Positions 54,344-62,959 are shown, numbered from the stretch's first letter. The stretch: 64,000 nucleotides of DNA from Streptomyces sp. DT2A-34 (GCF_030499515.1 NZ_JASTWJ010000001.1:4196001-4260000); one strand, 5' to 3'. Numbers and translations: made by a program. The notes: generated by a model from the sequence alone, not told the origin.

Positions 54344-55486
54344 TCAGCCGAGCGGCCGGCGGTGGGCCATCTGCGCCCGGTCGGCCGCCTCCGCGCCCTC
54401 CACCCAGCCCGCCTCGTCGCTGACGCCGCGCAGGCGGGTCGTGGTCGTCTCCGGGAACATGCGGTCCAGGCGGTCGGTGACCGCCACCTCGCGGGAGGCG
54501 AGGACCGGGAGCAGGTCGTCGCTCACCGGTGTCTCGGCGGCGGCCCGCAGTCGGGTGCCGACGCGGTGGGCGTAGGCCGCCAGGAACGACTGCCGGAAGG
54601 TCTTGGTCCGCTTGCGGCCGCCCGCGCGCTGGGCGGCCTCCGCCTTCGCCATCGCCGCCTGGGCCTGCACGAGGAGTGAGGTGTAGAGGAGTTCGACCAC
54701 CTCCAGGTCGGCCTCGAAACCGACGACCGTGGAGAAGCCGAACAGTTCGTTCCACACGGCACGGCAGTGGTTGACGGTCGCCACCGCGTCCAGCAGTACG
54801 GCCTTCGCCTGCTCGTACGGCGGTTCCACGCCGATCCGGCAGGCTCCGGGCGCGTCATGGGAGGGTGCCTGCGCGTCCAGCAGTGCCTCGTCGATGCTGT
54901 GCCGGGCCATCAGCTCCTGCGCCTTGGCGCTGAGCGCCTCCGCCTCCTGCGGGAAGCCGGTCGCCTCCGCCTTCGCCAGCAGGGCGCGGATGCGGGTGAG
55001 CATGCGGGACTCGGGCCTGGGATGCCTTGGGTGCCTGGTGGGCTGCTCGGCCTGCTCGTCCAGCGGTTCCAGCGCGGGCAGGCGCAGCAGGAGGCGGTAC
55101 AGCTCCAGGACGGCGGTCGCGTGCGAGAAGCGGTCGGTTCGGGGCGGGGCTTCGGTGGGCAGGTCGTCGAGCTGCGCCGTCCAGCGAGGGCCGCGGGGAC
55201 GGTCGTACGGCGTCTGGGAGCGGATCAGCGCCGAGAGCAGTCGTACGTGTACGTCGTCCAGGTCGCGGCGTACCAGCCGTACGACGTCGGCGGGCTGCCA
55301 GCCGCGCCGCCAGGCCGCCGCGACGAACTCGACGCCGCGCCGGGTGAGTTCGGCGTCCGCGGCGGGGTCCGCGGCGAGGAGGGAGGCGCCGGTGTCGAGG
55401 GCCGTGTCGGTGTCGGCGTAGAGGGCGTGCTCGAAGGCCCGGTCGACGGGGCCGGGCGTACCGCTCGAACTGTTCGTGCTGCTCAC
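54344..55486 (-). CDS. DUF2786 protein
   Basis: The 380-residue protein contains the DUF2786 motif ILTRIRALLAKAEATGFPQE with AQELMARHSIDEALLDAQ (about 155-200). A C-terminal domain often found with it follows (KAVLLDAVATVNHCRAVWNE, VGFEADLEVVELLYTSLLVQ, RQSFLAAYAHRVGTRLRAAA). The N-terminal 150 residues are helical and basic. The biochemical function is unknown; the motif occurs in some phage and plasmid proteins. GTG 55486 is chosen because upstream codons lose GC bias, although the ribosome site is weak. It converges on the DUF4232 gene. Confidence 0.8.
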   Translation of the reverse strand: MSSTNSSSGTPGPVDRAFEHALYADTDTALDTGASLLAADPAADAELTRRGVEFVAAAWRRGWQPADVVRLVRRDLDDVHVRLLSALIRSQTPYDRPRGPRWTAQLDDLPTEAPPRTDRFSHATAVLELYRLLLRLPALEPLDEQAEQPTRHPRHPRPESRMLTRIRALLAKAEATGFPQEAEALSAKAQELMARHSIDEALLDAQAPSHDAPGACRIGVEPPYEQAKAVLLDAVATVNHCRAVWNELFGFSTVVGFEADLEVVELLYTSLLVQAQAAMAKAEAAQRAGGRKRTKTFRQSFLAAYAHRVGTRLRAAAETPVSDDLLPVLASREVAVTDRLDRMFPETTTTRLRGVSDEAGWVEGAEAADRAQMAHRRPLG

Positions 55487-55579
55487 CCGGCGATGGTGCC
55501 ACGGGGCGGGCGCGGCCCGGCTGGGCGGCCGGCGAAATCCCGTTGAGGCGCGGGGTGGGCCACGCCTAGCTTCCGGGCC

Positions 55580-56053
55580 ATGGATGAGATTCACCCCGTA
55601 CGTTTCGACCACCCCGACGCCGTGAAGCTCTCCGACCTCGCGCAGGCCGAGTACCTGCGGCGCTACGGCTACGACGACATGACCCCGCTGCACCCGGACC
55701 ACTTCGACCCGCCGGACGGCCTCTTCCTCATCGCGTACCGCGACGACAAGCCCGTGGCCTGCGGCGGCTGGCGTGCCCAGGAGGCGGGCGACGAGGGGTA
55801 CGCGGACGGGGACGCCGAGATCAAGCGGATGTTCGTGGTGCCCGAGGCCCGGGGGCGGGGGCTCGCCCGCGGCATTCTCGGCGCACTGGAGGGCAGCGCC
55901 CGGGACGCCGGACGCGGCCGCATGGTGCTGGAGACGGGGACGCCGCTGCACGAGGCCATGGGGCTGTACGTCGCCTGCGGATACGCCCCGACGGCCAACT
56001 TCGGTCCCTACAGGGGCTATTCCGACAGCCGCTGCTTCGCCAAGCCGCTCTGA
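55580..56053 (+). CDS. GNAT-family N-acetyltransferase
   Basis: The 157-residue GNAT protein has the acetyl-CoA motif KRMFVVPEARGRGLARGILG (about 83-102) and the closing strand LYVACGYAPTANFGPY. The N-terminal part DLAQAEYLRRYGYDDMTPLH is typical of small actinobacterial GNATs of unknown substrate. A TAGCTT -10 element (55567-55572) ends 7 nt before ATG 55580, suggesting leaderless expression. It is separated by 67 bp from the HTH/Clp_N gene, which has its own promoter. Confidence 0.85.
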   Translation: MDEIHPVRFDHPDAVKLSDLAQAEYLRRYGYDDMTPLHPDHFDPPDGLFLIAYRDDKPVACGGWRAQEAGDEGYADGDAEIKRMFVVPEARGRGLARGILGALEGSARDAGRGRMVLETGTPLHEAMGLYVACGYAPTANFGPYRGYSDSRCFAKPL

Positions 56054-56072
56054 CCGCGCCCCCGAAGCCCGA

Positions 56073-56119
56073 TGTCAACCACGGGTTGACACCCCGAGGG
56101 TGTCAACCTACGGTTGACA
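56073..56119 (+). promoter_or_regulatory. Twin-palindrome operator overlapping a leaderless promoter
   Basis: TGTCAACC-ACG-GGTTGACA (56073-56091) and TGTCAACC-TAC-GGTTGACA (56101-56119) are perfect palindromes with centres 28 bp apart. TTGACA (56086-56091) as -35 and TACGGT (56109-56114) as -10 are 17 bp apart and fall inside the two palindromes. Six bases later comes ATG 56121, so transcription should begin at the start codon. A bound protein would block both elements. Confidence 0.85.
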
Positions 56120-56120
56120 C

Positions 56121-56888
56121 ATGTCGACGAACCCGACCATCACGTCATCCGTACGTCTCGACGAACTCATCGCGGCCATCAAGAAGGTCCACGAAGAGCC
56201 CCTCGACCAGCTCCAGGACGCGGTGATCGCAGCCGATCACCTCGGTGAAGTGGCCGACCACCTGATCGGCCACTTCGTGGACCAGGCCCGGCGATCGGGC
56301 GCCTCCTGGACCGACATCGGCAAGAGCATGGGCGTCACCCGGCAGGCCGCGCAGAAGCGGTTCGTGCCGAAGGAGTCGGCCGACCTCGACCCCCAGCAGG
56401 GCTTCGGCCGCTACACGCCGCGTGCCCGCAACACGGTGATGGCCGCCCACAACGAGGCCATCGCGGCCCGCAACGCCGAGGGCCGACCCGAGCACCTGGT
56501 CCTCGGCCTGCTGGCCGAGCCGGACGGCCTGGCCGCGAAGGCGATCACGGCGCAGGGCGTCCTGCTGGACTCCGTGCGCCAGGCCGCCACCGCCGCACTG
56601 CCGCCCGCCGCCGACGCGGTCCCCGACCTCGTCCCCTACGGCTCCGACGCCAAGAAGGTGCTGGAGCTGACCTTCCGCGAGGCCCTGCGCCTCGGCCACA
56701 ACTACATCGGCACCGAGCACATCCTGCTGGCCCTGCTGGAGTTCGAGAACGGCTCCGGTGTCCTGTACGGACTCGAGCTCACCAAGCAGGCGGTGGAGGA
56801 GTACCTCGTCGAGATGCTCTCCCAGTTCCTGAACAGCGGTGTGCAGACGGTCAAGGAGGCCGGCGAGGAGGGTGAGGCGCAGAGCTAG
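56121..56888 (+). CDS. Regulator-like protein: N-terminal HTH plus Clp_N repeats
   Basis: The 255-residue protein combines a helix-turn-helix (SGASWTDIGKSMGVTRQAAQ, about residues 59-78) with a Clp_N-type double repeat resembling ClpC: YTPRARNTVMAAHNEAIAAR with HLVLGLLAEPDGLAAKAI, and VLELTFREALRLGHNYIGTE with HILLALLEFENGSG. It has no AAA+ domain, so it cannot unfold proteins alone. It may sense Clp substrates or adaptors while binding DNA; that is inference. The perfect palindromes next to its start suggest autoregulation. No ribosome site is visible, consistent with a leaderless mRNA. Confidence 0.82.
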   Translation: MSTNPTITSSVRLDELIAAIKKVHEEPLDQLQDAVIAADHLGEVADHLIGHFVDQARRSGASWTDIGKSMGVTRQAAQKRFVPKESADLDPQQGFGRYTPRARNTVMAAHNEAIAARNAEGRPEHLVLGLLAEPDGLAAKAITAQGVLLDSVRQAATAALPPAADAVPDLVPYGSDAKKVLELTFREALRLGHNYIGTEHILLALLEFENGSGVLYGLELTKQAVEEYLVEMLSQFLNSGVQTVKEAGEEGEAQS

Positions 56889-57027
56889 GGCCTGTCTGAC
56901 AATTCCCGTCGTCCGCCCGGAGGTCGGGCCCCGCGGCGTCATGGGGGTCCCCCCGCGCGAGCGAAGTCGAGAGTGGGGGAGTGCGTGCCAGGCGTCGCGG
57001 GGCAGGCGGGAACTGTCAGACAGGCCC
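56888..57027. repeat. 140-bp inverted-repeat (MITE/REP-like) element
   Basis: GGGCCTGTCTGACA (56888-56901) and its exact complement (57014-57027) bound about 140 bp; the match extends inward with one mismatch through TCCCG. The interior has CATGGGGGTCCCCCCGCGCG and AGCGAAGTCGAGAGTGGGGG, a sequence I recall as common in Streptomyces intergenic DNA. The left arm starts on the last base of the preceding TAG stop. No coding content. Confidence 0.75.
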
Positions 57028-57064
57028 TTGGGGCATTGTCAGACCCGGGTGCCACACTCGCTGC

Positions 57065-58768
57065 ATGACCGACCGGTGGGCGCTCGCTCCGGCCGAGGAC
57101 GGTGGCGTGGAGATCGCCCCCCTCGGTCCGGACGGGCTGCCCGCGGGGCCGGTGCGGTGGGAGGCGGATCTGGGTGAGGCCGTGCGGGGGCGGCCCGATG
57201 TGGCGCGGTGGGTGTGGCGGTCCACCGCCGAGGTCTATCCGCGGCTGCTCGCCACGGGGGTGCGAGTGGAGCGGTGCTACGACATCGAGGACGCCGAGAC
57301 CCTCCTGCTCGGCCATGCCGGGCGGTACGGCGAACCGAGGTCGGCCGCCGCCGCCCTCGCCCGGCTCCGGGGCGGTCCCGTACCGCCCGATCCGCCCCAG
57401 CGGGCGGCCGAACCGGGCTCGCAGTCCTCGCTCTTCGAGCCGCAGGCGGTCCATGTGCCGCTGGCCGACCTCGTCGAGGTGTACGCCGACCAGCAGCGCC
57501 GGCACGACCGGGCCGCGCACCCGGAGCGGATGCGGCTGCTGACGGCGGCCGAGTCGGCGGGCATGCTCGTGGCCGCCGAGATGAACCGGGCCGGGCTGCC
57601 GTGGAGCGCCGAGGTGCACCGCCGGGTGCTGCACGAACTGCTGGGCGAGCGGTATGCCGGGGGCGGTGAGCCACGGCGGCTGGCCGAGCTGGCGGACGAG
57701 GTGTCGGCCGCGTTCGGGCGCCGGGTGCGGCCCGATCTGCCGGCCGATGTGATCAAGGCCTTCGCGCAGGCCGGGATCAAGATCAGGTCGACCCGCCGCT
57801 GGGAGATCGAGTCCCTCGACCATCCGGCCGTGAAGCCGCTCGTCGAGTACAAGAAGCTGTACCGGATCTGGGTGGCCCACGGCTGGTCCTGGCTGCAGGA
57901 CTGGGTGCGGGACGGGCGGTTCCGGCCGGAGTTCCTCGCGGGCGGGACGGTCACGGGGCGGTGGGTGACCAACGGCGGGGGCGGGCTGCAGATCCCGAAG
58001 GTGATCCGGCGTGCCGTGGTCGCCGACCCCGGCTGGCGGCTCGTGGTGGCCGACGCCGACCAGATGGAGCCGCGAGTGCTCGCCGCGATCTCCCGTGACC
58101 CCGGGCTGATGGAGGTGGCCGGGCGGGAGAGCGACCTCTACCAGTCCGTCTCCGACCGCGCCTTCTCCGGCGACCGTGCGCAGGCCAAGCTCGCCGTGCT
58201 GGGTGCCGTCTACGGCCAGACCTCCGGCGACGGCTTGAAGAACCTCGCCGCACTCAGACGCCGCTTTCCCAAGGCGGTGGCATACGTCGACGATGCCGCC
58301 CGCGCCGGGGAGGAGGGGCGGCTCGTGCGGACGTGGCTGGGGCGGACGTGTCCGCCGGCGGTCGGGGCGGCGGACGACGCGGCCGAGGAGGCGGGCATCC
58401 CGACCGCGGACACGGAGGACGAGTCGGCCGGGGGTGGCGGTCCGCAGGAGTGGGTGCCGGGCCATGCCTCCTCCGACGCCCGCGCCCGGGGCCGCTTCGC
58501 CCGCAACTTCGTCGTGCAGGGCAGCGCCGCCGACTGGGCCCTGCTGCTGCTCGCCGCACTGCGGCAGGCCTGCGCGGGCATGGCGGCGGAACTGGTCTTC
58601 TTCCAGCACGACGAGGTGATCGTGCACTGTCCCGAGGAGGAGGCCGAGGCGGTCGTGACGGCGATACGCGAGGCGGCGGAGCTGGCGGGGCGGCTGACGT
58701 TCGGGGAGACGCCGGTGCGGTTTCCGTTCACCGCGGCGGTGGTGGAGTGCTATGCGGACGCCAAGTGA
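57065..58768 (+). CDS. Family A DNA polymerase (bifunctional 3'-5' exonuclease/polymerase type)
   Basis: The 567-residue protein has a polymerase A palm: motif A VVADADQMEPRVLAAISRD (about 333-351), motif B/O-helix region AQAKLAVLGAVYGQTSGDGL, and motif C FFQHDEVIVH near 523. The N-terminal 180 residues replace the 5' nuclease of Pol I and correspond to a degenerate or small 3'-5' exonuclease-like domain. It is much shorter than PolA (about 900 residues), so it is the accessory actinobacterial polymerase, probably for repair. ATG 57065 is used. Its TGA is directly followed by the TCA (stop, minus strand) of the BTAD regulator. Confidence 0.9.
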   Translation: MTDRWALAPAEDGGVEIAPLGPDGLPAGPVRWEADLGEAVRGRPDVARWVWRSTAEVYPRLLATGVRVERCYDIEDAETLLLGHAGRYGEPRSAAAALARLRGGPVPPDPPQRAAEPGSQSSLFEPQAVHVPLADLVEVYADQQRRHDRAAHPERMRLLTAAESAGMLVAAEMNRAGLPWSAEVHRRVLHELLGERYAGGGEPRRLAELADEVSAAFGRRVRPDLPADVIKAFAQAGIKIRSTRRWEIESLDHPAVKPLVEYKKLYRIWVAHGWSWLQDWVRDGRFRPEFLAGGTVTGRWVTNGGGGLQIPKVIRRAVVADPGWRLVVADADQMEPRVLAAISRDPGLMEVAGRESDLYQSVSDRAFSGDRAQAKLAVLGAVYGQTSGDGLKNLAALRRRFPKAVAYVDDAARAGEEGRLVRTWLGRTCPPAVGAADDAAEEAGIPTADTEDESAGGGGPQEWVPGHASSDARARGRFARNFVVQGSAADWALLLLAALRQACAGMAAELVFFQHDEVIVHCPEEEAEAVVTAIREAAELAGRLTFGETPVRFPFTAAVVECYADAK

Positions 58769-61700
58769 TCAGTGGTGTTCGGTGTCGGCGGACTTGGTTT
58801 CGGCGGGTCCCTCGTCGGCGAGCAGCTCCCTGAGTTCCGCGAGGACCGTCTTCTCGTCCGTGCCGTCCAGGGCCTCCAGGGCCGTGCGCCAGGCGTCGTA
58901 CGCCTCCTGGATACGTCCGCGTCCGCGCAGCAGGAGGCCGTGCTGGTGACGGGCGAGGCCGGCCGTGTAGCGGTCGGCGCGGGCGTCGGCGCGGTGGAGC
59001 AACTCGGCGCACTCGCGGTCGGCCCGTTCGCCGCGGCCGAGGAGGCGCAGGGCGCGGACCAGACCGAGGCGGGTCTGCGACTCGCCGTGCCAGTCGCTGT
59101 GGCCGCCGAGGATGCGCAGGCTCTCGTCGAAGTGGGGTACGGCGGCGGCCGGTTCGCCGAGGGTGACGTAGGCGTAGCCGATGTTGCAGTGGGCGGAGTG
59201 CCGCACGACGACGTTGCCGATGCGGTCACCGATCGCGAGGGAGCGCCGGTGCTGCTCGATGGCGGCCCGGGGGGCGGTGTGCTCGTAGAGGTTGCCGAGG
59301 TGCTGGTAGGTCACGGCCTCGCCGTAGGGGTCGTCCAACTGCCGTGAGTACTCCAGGCTCTGGTGCAGCGCCTGCCCGGACTCGGCGTACCGGCCGAGAT
59401 TCTCCAGCAGCAGTCCCCGGTTGTTGAGACAGCGCCAGATCCGGGAGGCCACGTCGAGACTCCGCCAGATCGCCAGGGACTGGTCGTTGAGGGCGAGGGC
59501 CTCGTTGTTGCGGCCGGTCAGGAAGTGCAGGCCGGCGAGGTCGCCCAGCGCGTACGCCTCGGCGGCCTCGTCTCCGAGCCGTCGCGCCACCCGCAGGGCG
59601 GCCCGGCCGAGCACCTCCATCTCGGCGACGCGGCCGGCGCGCTGGACGCACGGGAAGAGGAGGCGGATGAGGGTGGAGATGTGGGCGGCGGTGCCGTCGC
59701 CGGCGTCGTCGGCATGCGCATACCGCTCGACCAGCACGACGATGTTCTCCAGCTCCAGGTCACCCCAGGCGAAGGCCTCTTCGGGACTGTTGAAGGGAGC
59801 GGTCGTGAGTACATGGTCCGTGTGCTCCGGCGGCTGTGCGGACGTCGGCCTGCAGCGGTCGTCCTGGTCGAGGCCGGGTTCGACGATGGCGGTGAGGGTG
59901 CGTTCGGCGACGGCGGCGTACCAGCGCAGGGCGGTTTCCGCGGTGTCCGTCTCGCCGTCCGCTTCCGCTCCCGCTCCCGCGAGCTCACGGGCGAAGTCGC
60001 GCACCAGGTCGTGCGGGGCGTAGCGGCCGTACGCGATCTCCTCCAGGAGGGCCACGTCGACGAGGCGGTCGAGGGCGGCCTCGGCACGGCGCTCGTCGGT
60101 GCCGGTCAGGCGGGCCAGCAGGGGTGCGCCGTACGCGGGCAGGTCGACGGCGCCGATGCGACGCAGGGCGAGGGCCGCGTCCCGGTCGGCCTCGTGGTCG
60201 GAGGCGGCGAGGGCGTCGTGGGCGACGGCGAGGGAGCGGCGGACACTGAGGTCGTCGTACTCCAGGTGGTGCAACCGGCTCTCGGCGGCGGCCAGTTGAT
60301 CGGCGAGCACGTCGAGCGTGAGGGCACGGCGGGCGGCGAGGCGGGCCGCGACGACGCGCAGGGCGAGGGGGAGGCGGCCGGTGAGCTCGATGAGGGGATG
60401 GGTGGCGTCGAGGGCGTGGTGATGGGCGGGGGCGTGGTGATCGGTGGGCGCTTGGTGATCGGTGGGCGCTTGGTGATCGGTGGGCGCTTGGTGATCGGTG
60501 GGCGCTTGGTGATCGGTGGGCGCTTGGTGATCGGCGGGGGCTTGGTGATCGGCGGGGGCTTGGTGATCGGCGGGGGCTTGGTGATCGGCGGGGGCTTGGT
60601 GATCGGCGGGGGCTTGGTGATCGGTGGGGGCTTGGTGATCGGTGGGGGCGCCTGGTCCGGCGTGCCGGTCGCGTTCGTTCCGCCCAGCTTGCGCGTCGCG
60701 CCCCGACGCAGCCCTCAGCAGGGCCGCGCTGTCCTCCGCCGTCAGGGGCGTGAGCGGGAAGCGGCGGACGCCGTCCAGGGCCGTCAGCGGGGAGCGGCTG
60801 GTGACGATCACGGCGCAGCCGGGGCCGGCCGGGAGCAGCGGGCGTACCTGCGCGGCGCTCGCGGCGTCGTCCAGGACCATGAGCGTGCGGGTCGGGGCGA
60901 GCAGCGAGCGCAGCAAGGCGGCGGCCGCGTCCGGGTGTTCGGGGATGGAGCGGGGGTCGGCGCCGAGGTCGCGGAGCAGTGCGGTGAGCGCCTGGCCGGG
61001 GGTGAGCGGGGGCATGCCGGGGGTGGCGCCGTGCAGGTTGACATAGAGCTGACCGTCGGGGAAACGGTTCGCCAGCCCGTGCGCGGCCTGCAGCGCGAGC
61101 GCGCTCTTGCCGACGCCGGCCATACCGCTGATCACGGCTACCGCGACGGTGGGCTGACGCGTGAGGGCGGAGGCGAGGGTGCGGCGCAGGTCGCCGAGTA
61201 CGGCGGTACGGCCGGTGAAGTAGGCGGGGGGTGGGGGGAGTTGGGCGGGGCGGGGTGGCGGAGGGGGGCCTTGTTGCTGGGGTGGGGTGGGGGGTGTGTT
61301 CTCCGGCTGGGGAGGGGCTGGGGTGGCGGGCGCGTCGGATTCCCGGGGGGCCGGGGCGGCCGATGCATCCCTCGTGCGGACGGTCGAGGCGGCGGACGGG
61401 TTCGCATCCTGGAGGGGCCGGACAGCCGGGTGGTCCGTCTCTCGGTAGGCCGAGTTCGCGGGCATGTCCGGACCCCAGAGCGGCCGGGCAGCCAGGGCCC
61501 CCGTCTCACCGAAAGCCGAGCTCGCGGGTATGTCCGTTTCCGGGACCGGCTGGGCAGCCAAGGCCTCCGCCTCGCGACGGGCCGGAGCGGCCGGCGCTGC
61601 CGTCTCGTGGAAACCGGCGGCGGGCGTGGGGTGCCGGACGGCGTCGTCATCGCGCGTAGCTTCAGCGAGCGCGGCGCCGTGGGGCGCGTCGCCGGCTTGG

Positions 61701-62959
61701 GAGGTGGCGACGTCGGCGGCGCCACGAACGGCGTCATCGTCACGGCCGGCTGAGCCCACCGCGGACCCTGGCCGCCCACGGCCAACTGAACCCCCTGCGG
61801 ACTCTGGCAGCTCAGGCCCGACCGAGCTGCCCGCAGCCCGTCGCGGCCCGCGATCGACCGCACCCTCCGCAGCCCTTCTCACCTCGCGCCCACCGGCCCC
61901 CGCGGCCACGCCACGCACCCCACGACCGGTGCCGCTGCCCTCCGCGCCCGGCTCCACCGCACGCCCCGCGCCACCGACGTCCCCGGTCCCCCGCAGCACT
62001 TCCATATGCGCCTCTCGCACCCCCGCCCCCGGTTCCACGCCGAGCTCCTCGATCAGGCGCGCGCGCAGATCGCGGTGGACGGCCAGGGCCTCGGCGCGCC
62101 GGCCCGTGCGGTGCAGGGCGAGCATCAGGTGGCGGTGGAAGGACTCCCGTAGGGGGTGTTCGGCGGCGAGGGCCGCCAGTTCGGGCACGAGGCCGTCGAG
62201 TCGTGGGCCGGCGACGGTCAGCTCGGCGTCGTAGCGCCACTCCAGGAGCAGGAGCCGCGCCTCCCTCAGGCGCTGTACGAGCGCGTAGCCGCCCACCTCG
62301 GCGGGCAGGCCGGACAGGGGCGTGCCCCGCCACAGCGCGAGCGCTGCCGTGCACTCGCGCACCGTCCGCTCCCAGTCCCGCGCGGCATGCGCGGCGCGGG
62401 CCACGGCGACGCGGCTCACGAAGACGTCGACGTCCAGCTCGCCCTCGTCGACGCGCAGCACATAGCCGGGCGGCACCGCCCGCAGCCGTTCGGGGTCGTC
62501 GAGCAGCCGCCGCAGGCGGGCCACATGGTTGTGCAGCGAGGCACGCGCGGACGCGGGCGGCGCCCCGCCCCACAGCACGTCCGTCAGCGATTCCACGGAG
62601 ACGACCCGGCCGCCTTCGAGCAGCAGCGCGGCGAGCAGGGCACGCACCTTGGGGCTGCGGATGGTCCGGACAGCGCGATCGGTCACGGCCGGCGAGTCAC
62701 CGTCGCGGCCCTGGACGTCGTCCGCATCCTGACCGTCGAGGTTCTGGCCCCCAGGGGCCCGACCACCGATGTCCGGGCCGTCAGCGTCGCGACCGCCGAA
62801 GCCCAGGCCGTGCGGGCCCCGACCACCGCGGTCCCGACCGTCAGGATCCCGACCGCCGAAGCCCCGGCCGTCAGCATCCCGGCCATCGCCGGAGCCGCTG
62901 TCCACCTCGTACAGCACCGGCGGCCCCAGCAGTCCGAACCGCAGCCCGCACCGCTTCAC
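58769..62959 (-). CDS. Giant BTAD/NB-ARC/TPR regulator (AfsR/SARP-like) with low-complexity insertions
   Basis: The roughly 1,396-residue protein has an OmpR-type winged helix plus BTAD (LRFGLLGPPVLYEV; SPKVRALLAALLLEGGRVVS; LHNHVARLRRLLDDPERLRA), an NB-ARC ATPase with Walker A SGMAGVGKSALAL near residue 610 and LMVLDDAASAAQVRPLL, then TPR repeats to the end (LGRYAESGQALHQSLEYSRQ, GNLYEHTAPRAAIEQHRRSL). AfsR-like proteins activate antibiotic and developmental genes. Oddities: about 78 Gly/Asp/Arg-rich residues inside the DNA-binding domain (about 18-96), a 240-residue Ala/Pro linker, and DHQAPT/DHQAPA hexapeptides inside NB-ARC. GTG 62959 is chosen by homology; GTG 63037 is possible. Confidence 0.88.
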   Translation of the reverse strand: MKRCGLRFGLLGPPVLYEVDSGSGDGRDADGRGFGGRDPDGRDRGGRGPHGLGFGGRDADGPDIGGRAPGGQNLDGQDADDVQGRDGDSPAVTDRAVRTIRSPKVRALLAALLLEGGRVVSVESLTDVLWGGAPPASARASLHNHVARLRRLLDDPERLRAVPPGYVLRVDEGELDVDVFVSRVAVARAAHAARDWERTVRECTAALALWRGTPLSGLPAEVGGYALVQRLREARLLLLEWRYDAELTVAGPRLDGLVPELAALAAEHPLRESFHRHLMLALHRTGRRAEALAVHRDLRARLIEELGVEPGAGVREAHMEVLRGTGDVGGAGRAVEPGAEGSGTGRGVRGVAAGAGGREVRRAAEGAVDRGPRRAAGSSVGPELPESAGGSVGRGRPGSAVGSAGRDDDAVRGAADVATSQAGDAPHGAALAEATRDDDAVRHPTPAAGFHETAAPAAPARREAEALAAQPVPETDIPASSAFGETGALAARPLWGPDMPANSAYRETDHPAVRPLQDANPSAASTVRTRDASAAPAPRESDAPATPAPPQPENTPPTPPQQQGPPPPPRPAQLPPPPAYFTGRTAVLGDLRRTLASALTRQPTVAVAVISGMAGVGKSALALQAAHGLANRFPDGQLYVNLHGATPGMPPLTPGQALTALLRDLGADPRSIPEHPDAAAALLRSLLAPTRTLMVLDDAASAAQVRPLLPAGPGCAVIVTSRSPLTALDGVRRFPLTPLTAEDSAALLRAASGRDAQAGRNERDRHAGPGAPTDHQAPTDHQAPADHQAPADHQAPADHQAPADHQAPADHQAPTDHQAPTDHQAPTDHQAPTDHQAPTDHHAPAHHHALDATHPLIELTGRLPLALRVVAARLAARRALTLDVLADQLAAAESRLHHLEYDDLSVRRSLAVAHDALAASDHEADRDAALALRRIGAVDLPAYGAPLLARLTGTDERRAEAALDRLVDVALLEEIAYGRYAPHDLVRDFARELAGAGAEADGETDTAETALRWYAAVAERTLTAIVEPGLDQDDRCRPTSAQPPEHTDHVLTTAPFNSPEEAFAWGDLELENIVVLVERYAHADDAGDGTAAHISTLIRLLFPCVQRAGRVAEMEVLGRAALRVARRLGDEAAEAYALGDLAGLHFLTGRNNEALALNDQSLAIWRSLDVASRIWRCLNNRGLLLENLGRYAESGQALHQSLEYSRQLDDPYGEAVTYQHLGNLYEHTAPRAAIEQHRRSLAIGDRIGNVVVRHSAHCNIGYAYVTLGEPAAAVPHFDESLRILGGHSDWHGESQTRLGLVRALRLLGRGERADRECAELLHRADARADRYTAGLARHQHGLLLRGRGRIQEAYDAWRTALEALDGTDEKTVLAELRELLADEGPAETKSADTEHH
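60435..60655. repeat. 18-bp tandem repeat in the NB-ARC region of the BTAD regulator
   Basis: About twelve consecutive 18-bp units of the type GTGATCGGTGGGCGCTTG or GTGATCGGCGGGGGCTTG run from about 60435 to 60655. They are in frame and encode DHQAPT or DHQAPA on the minus strand. Two blocks of identical units (five and five) suggest recent expansion. There are no unique spacers, so this is not CRISPR. Confidence 0.9.

Noticed and set aside
60435..60655. CRISPR array
   Set aside because: Units are contiguous 18-bp repeats without unique spacers, stay in frame, and encode a hexapeptide repeat; no cas genes are in the window.
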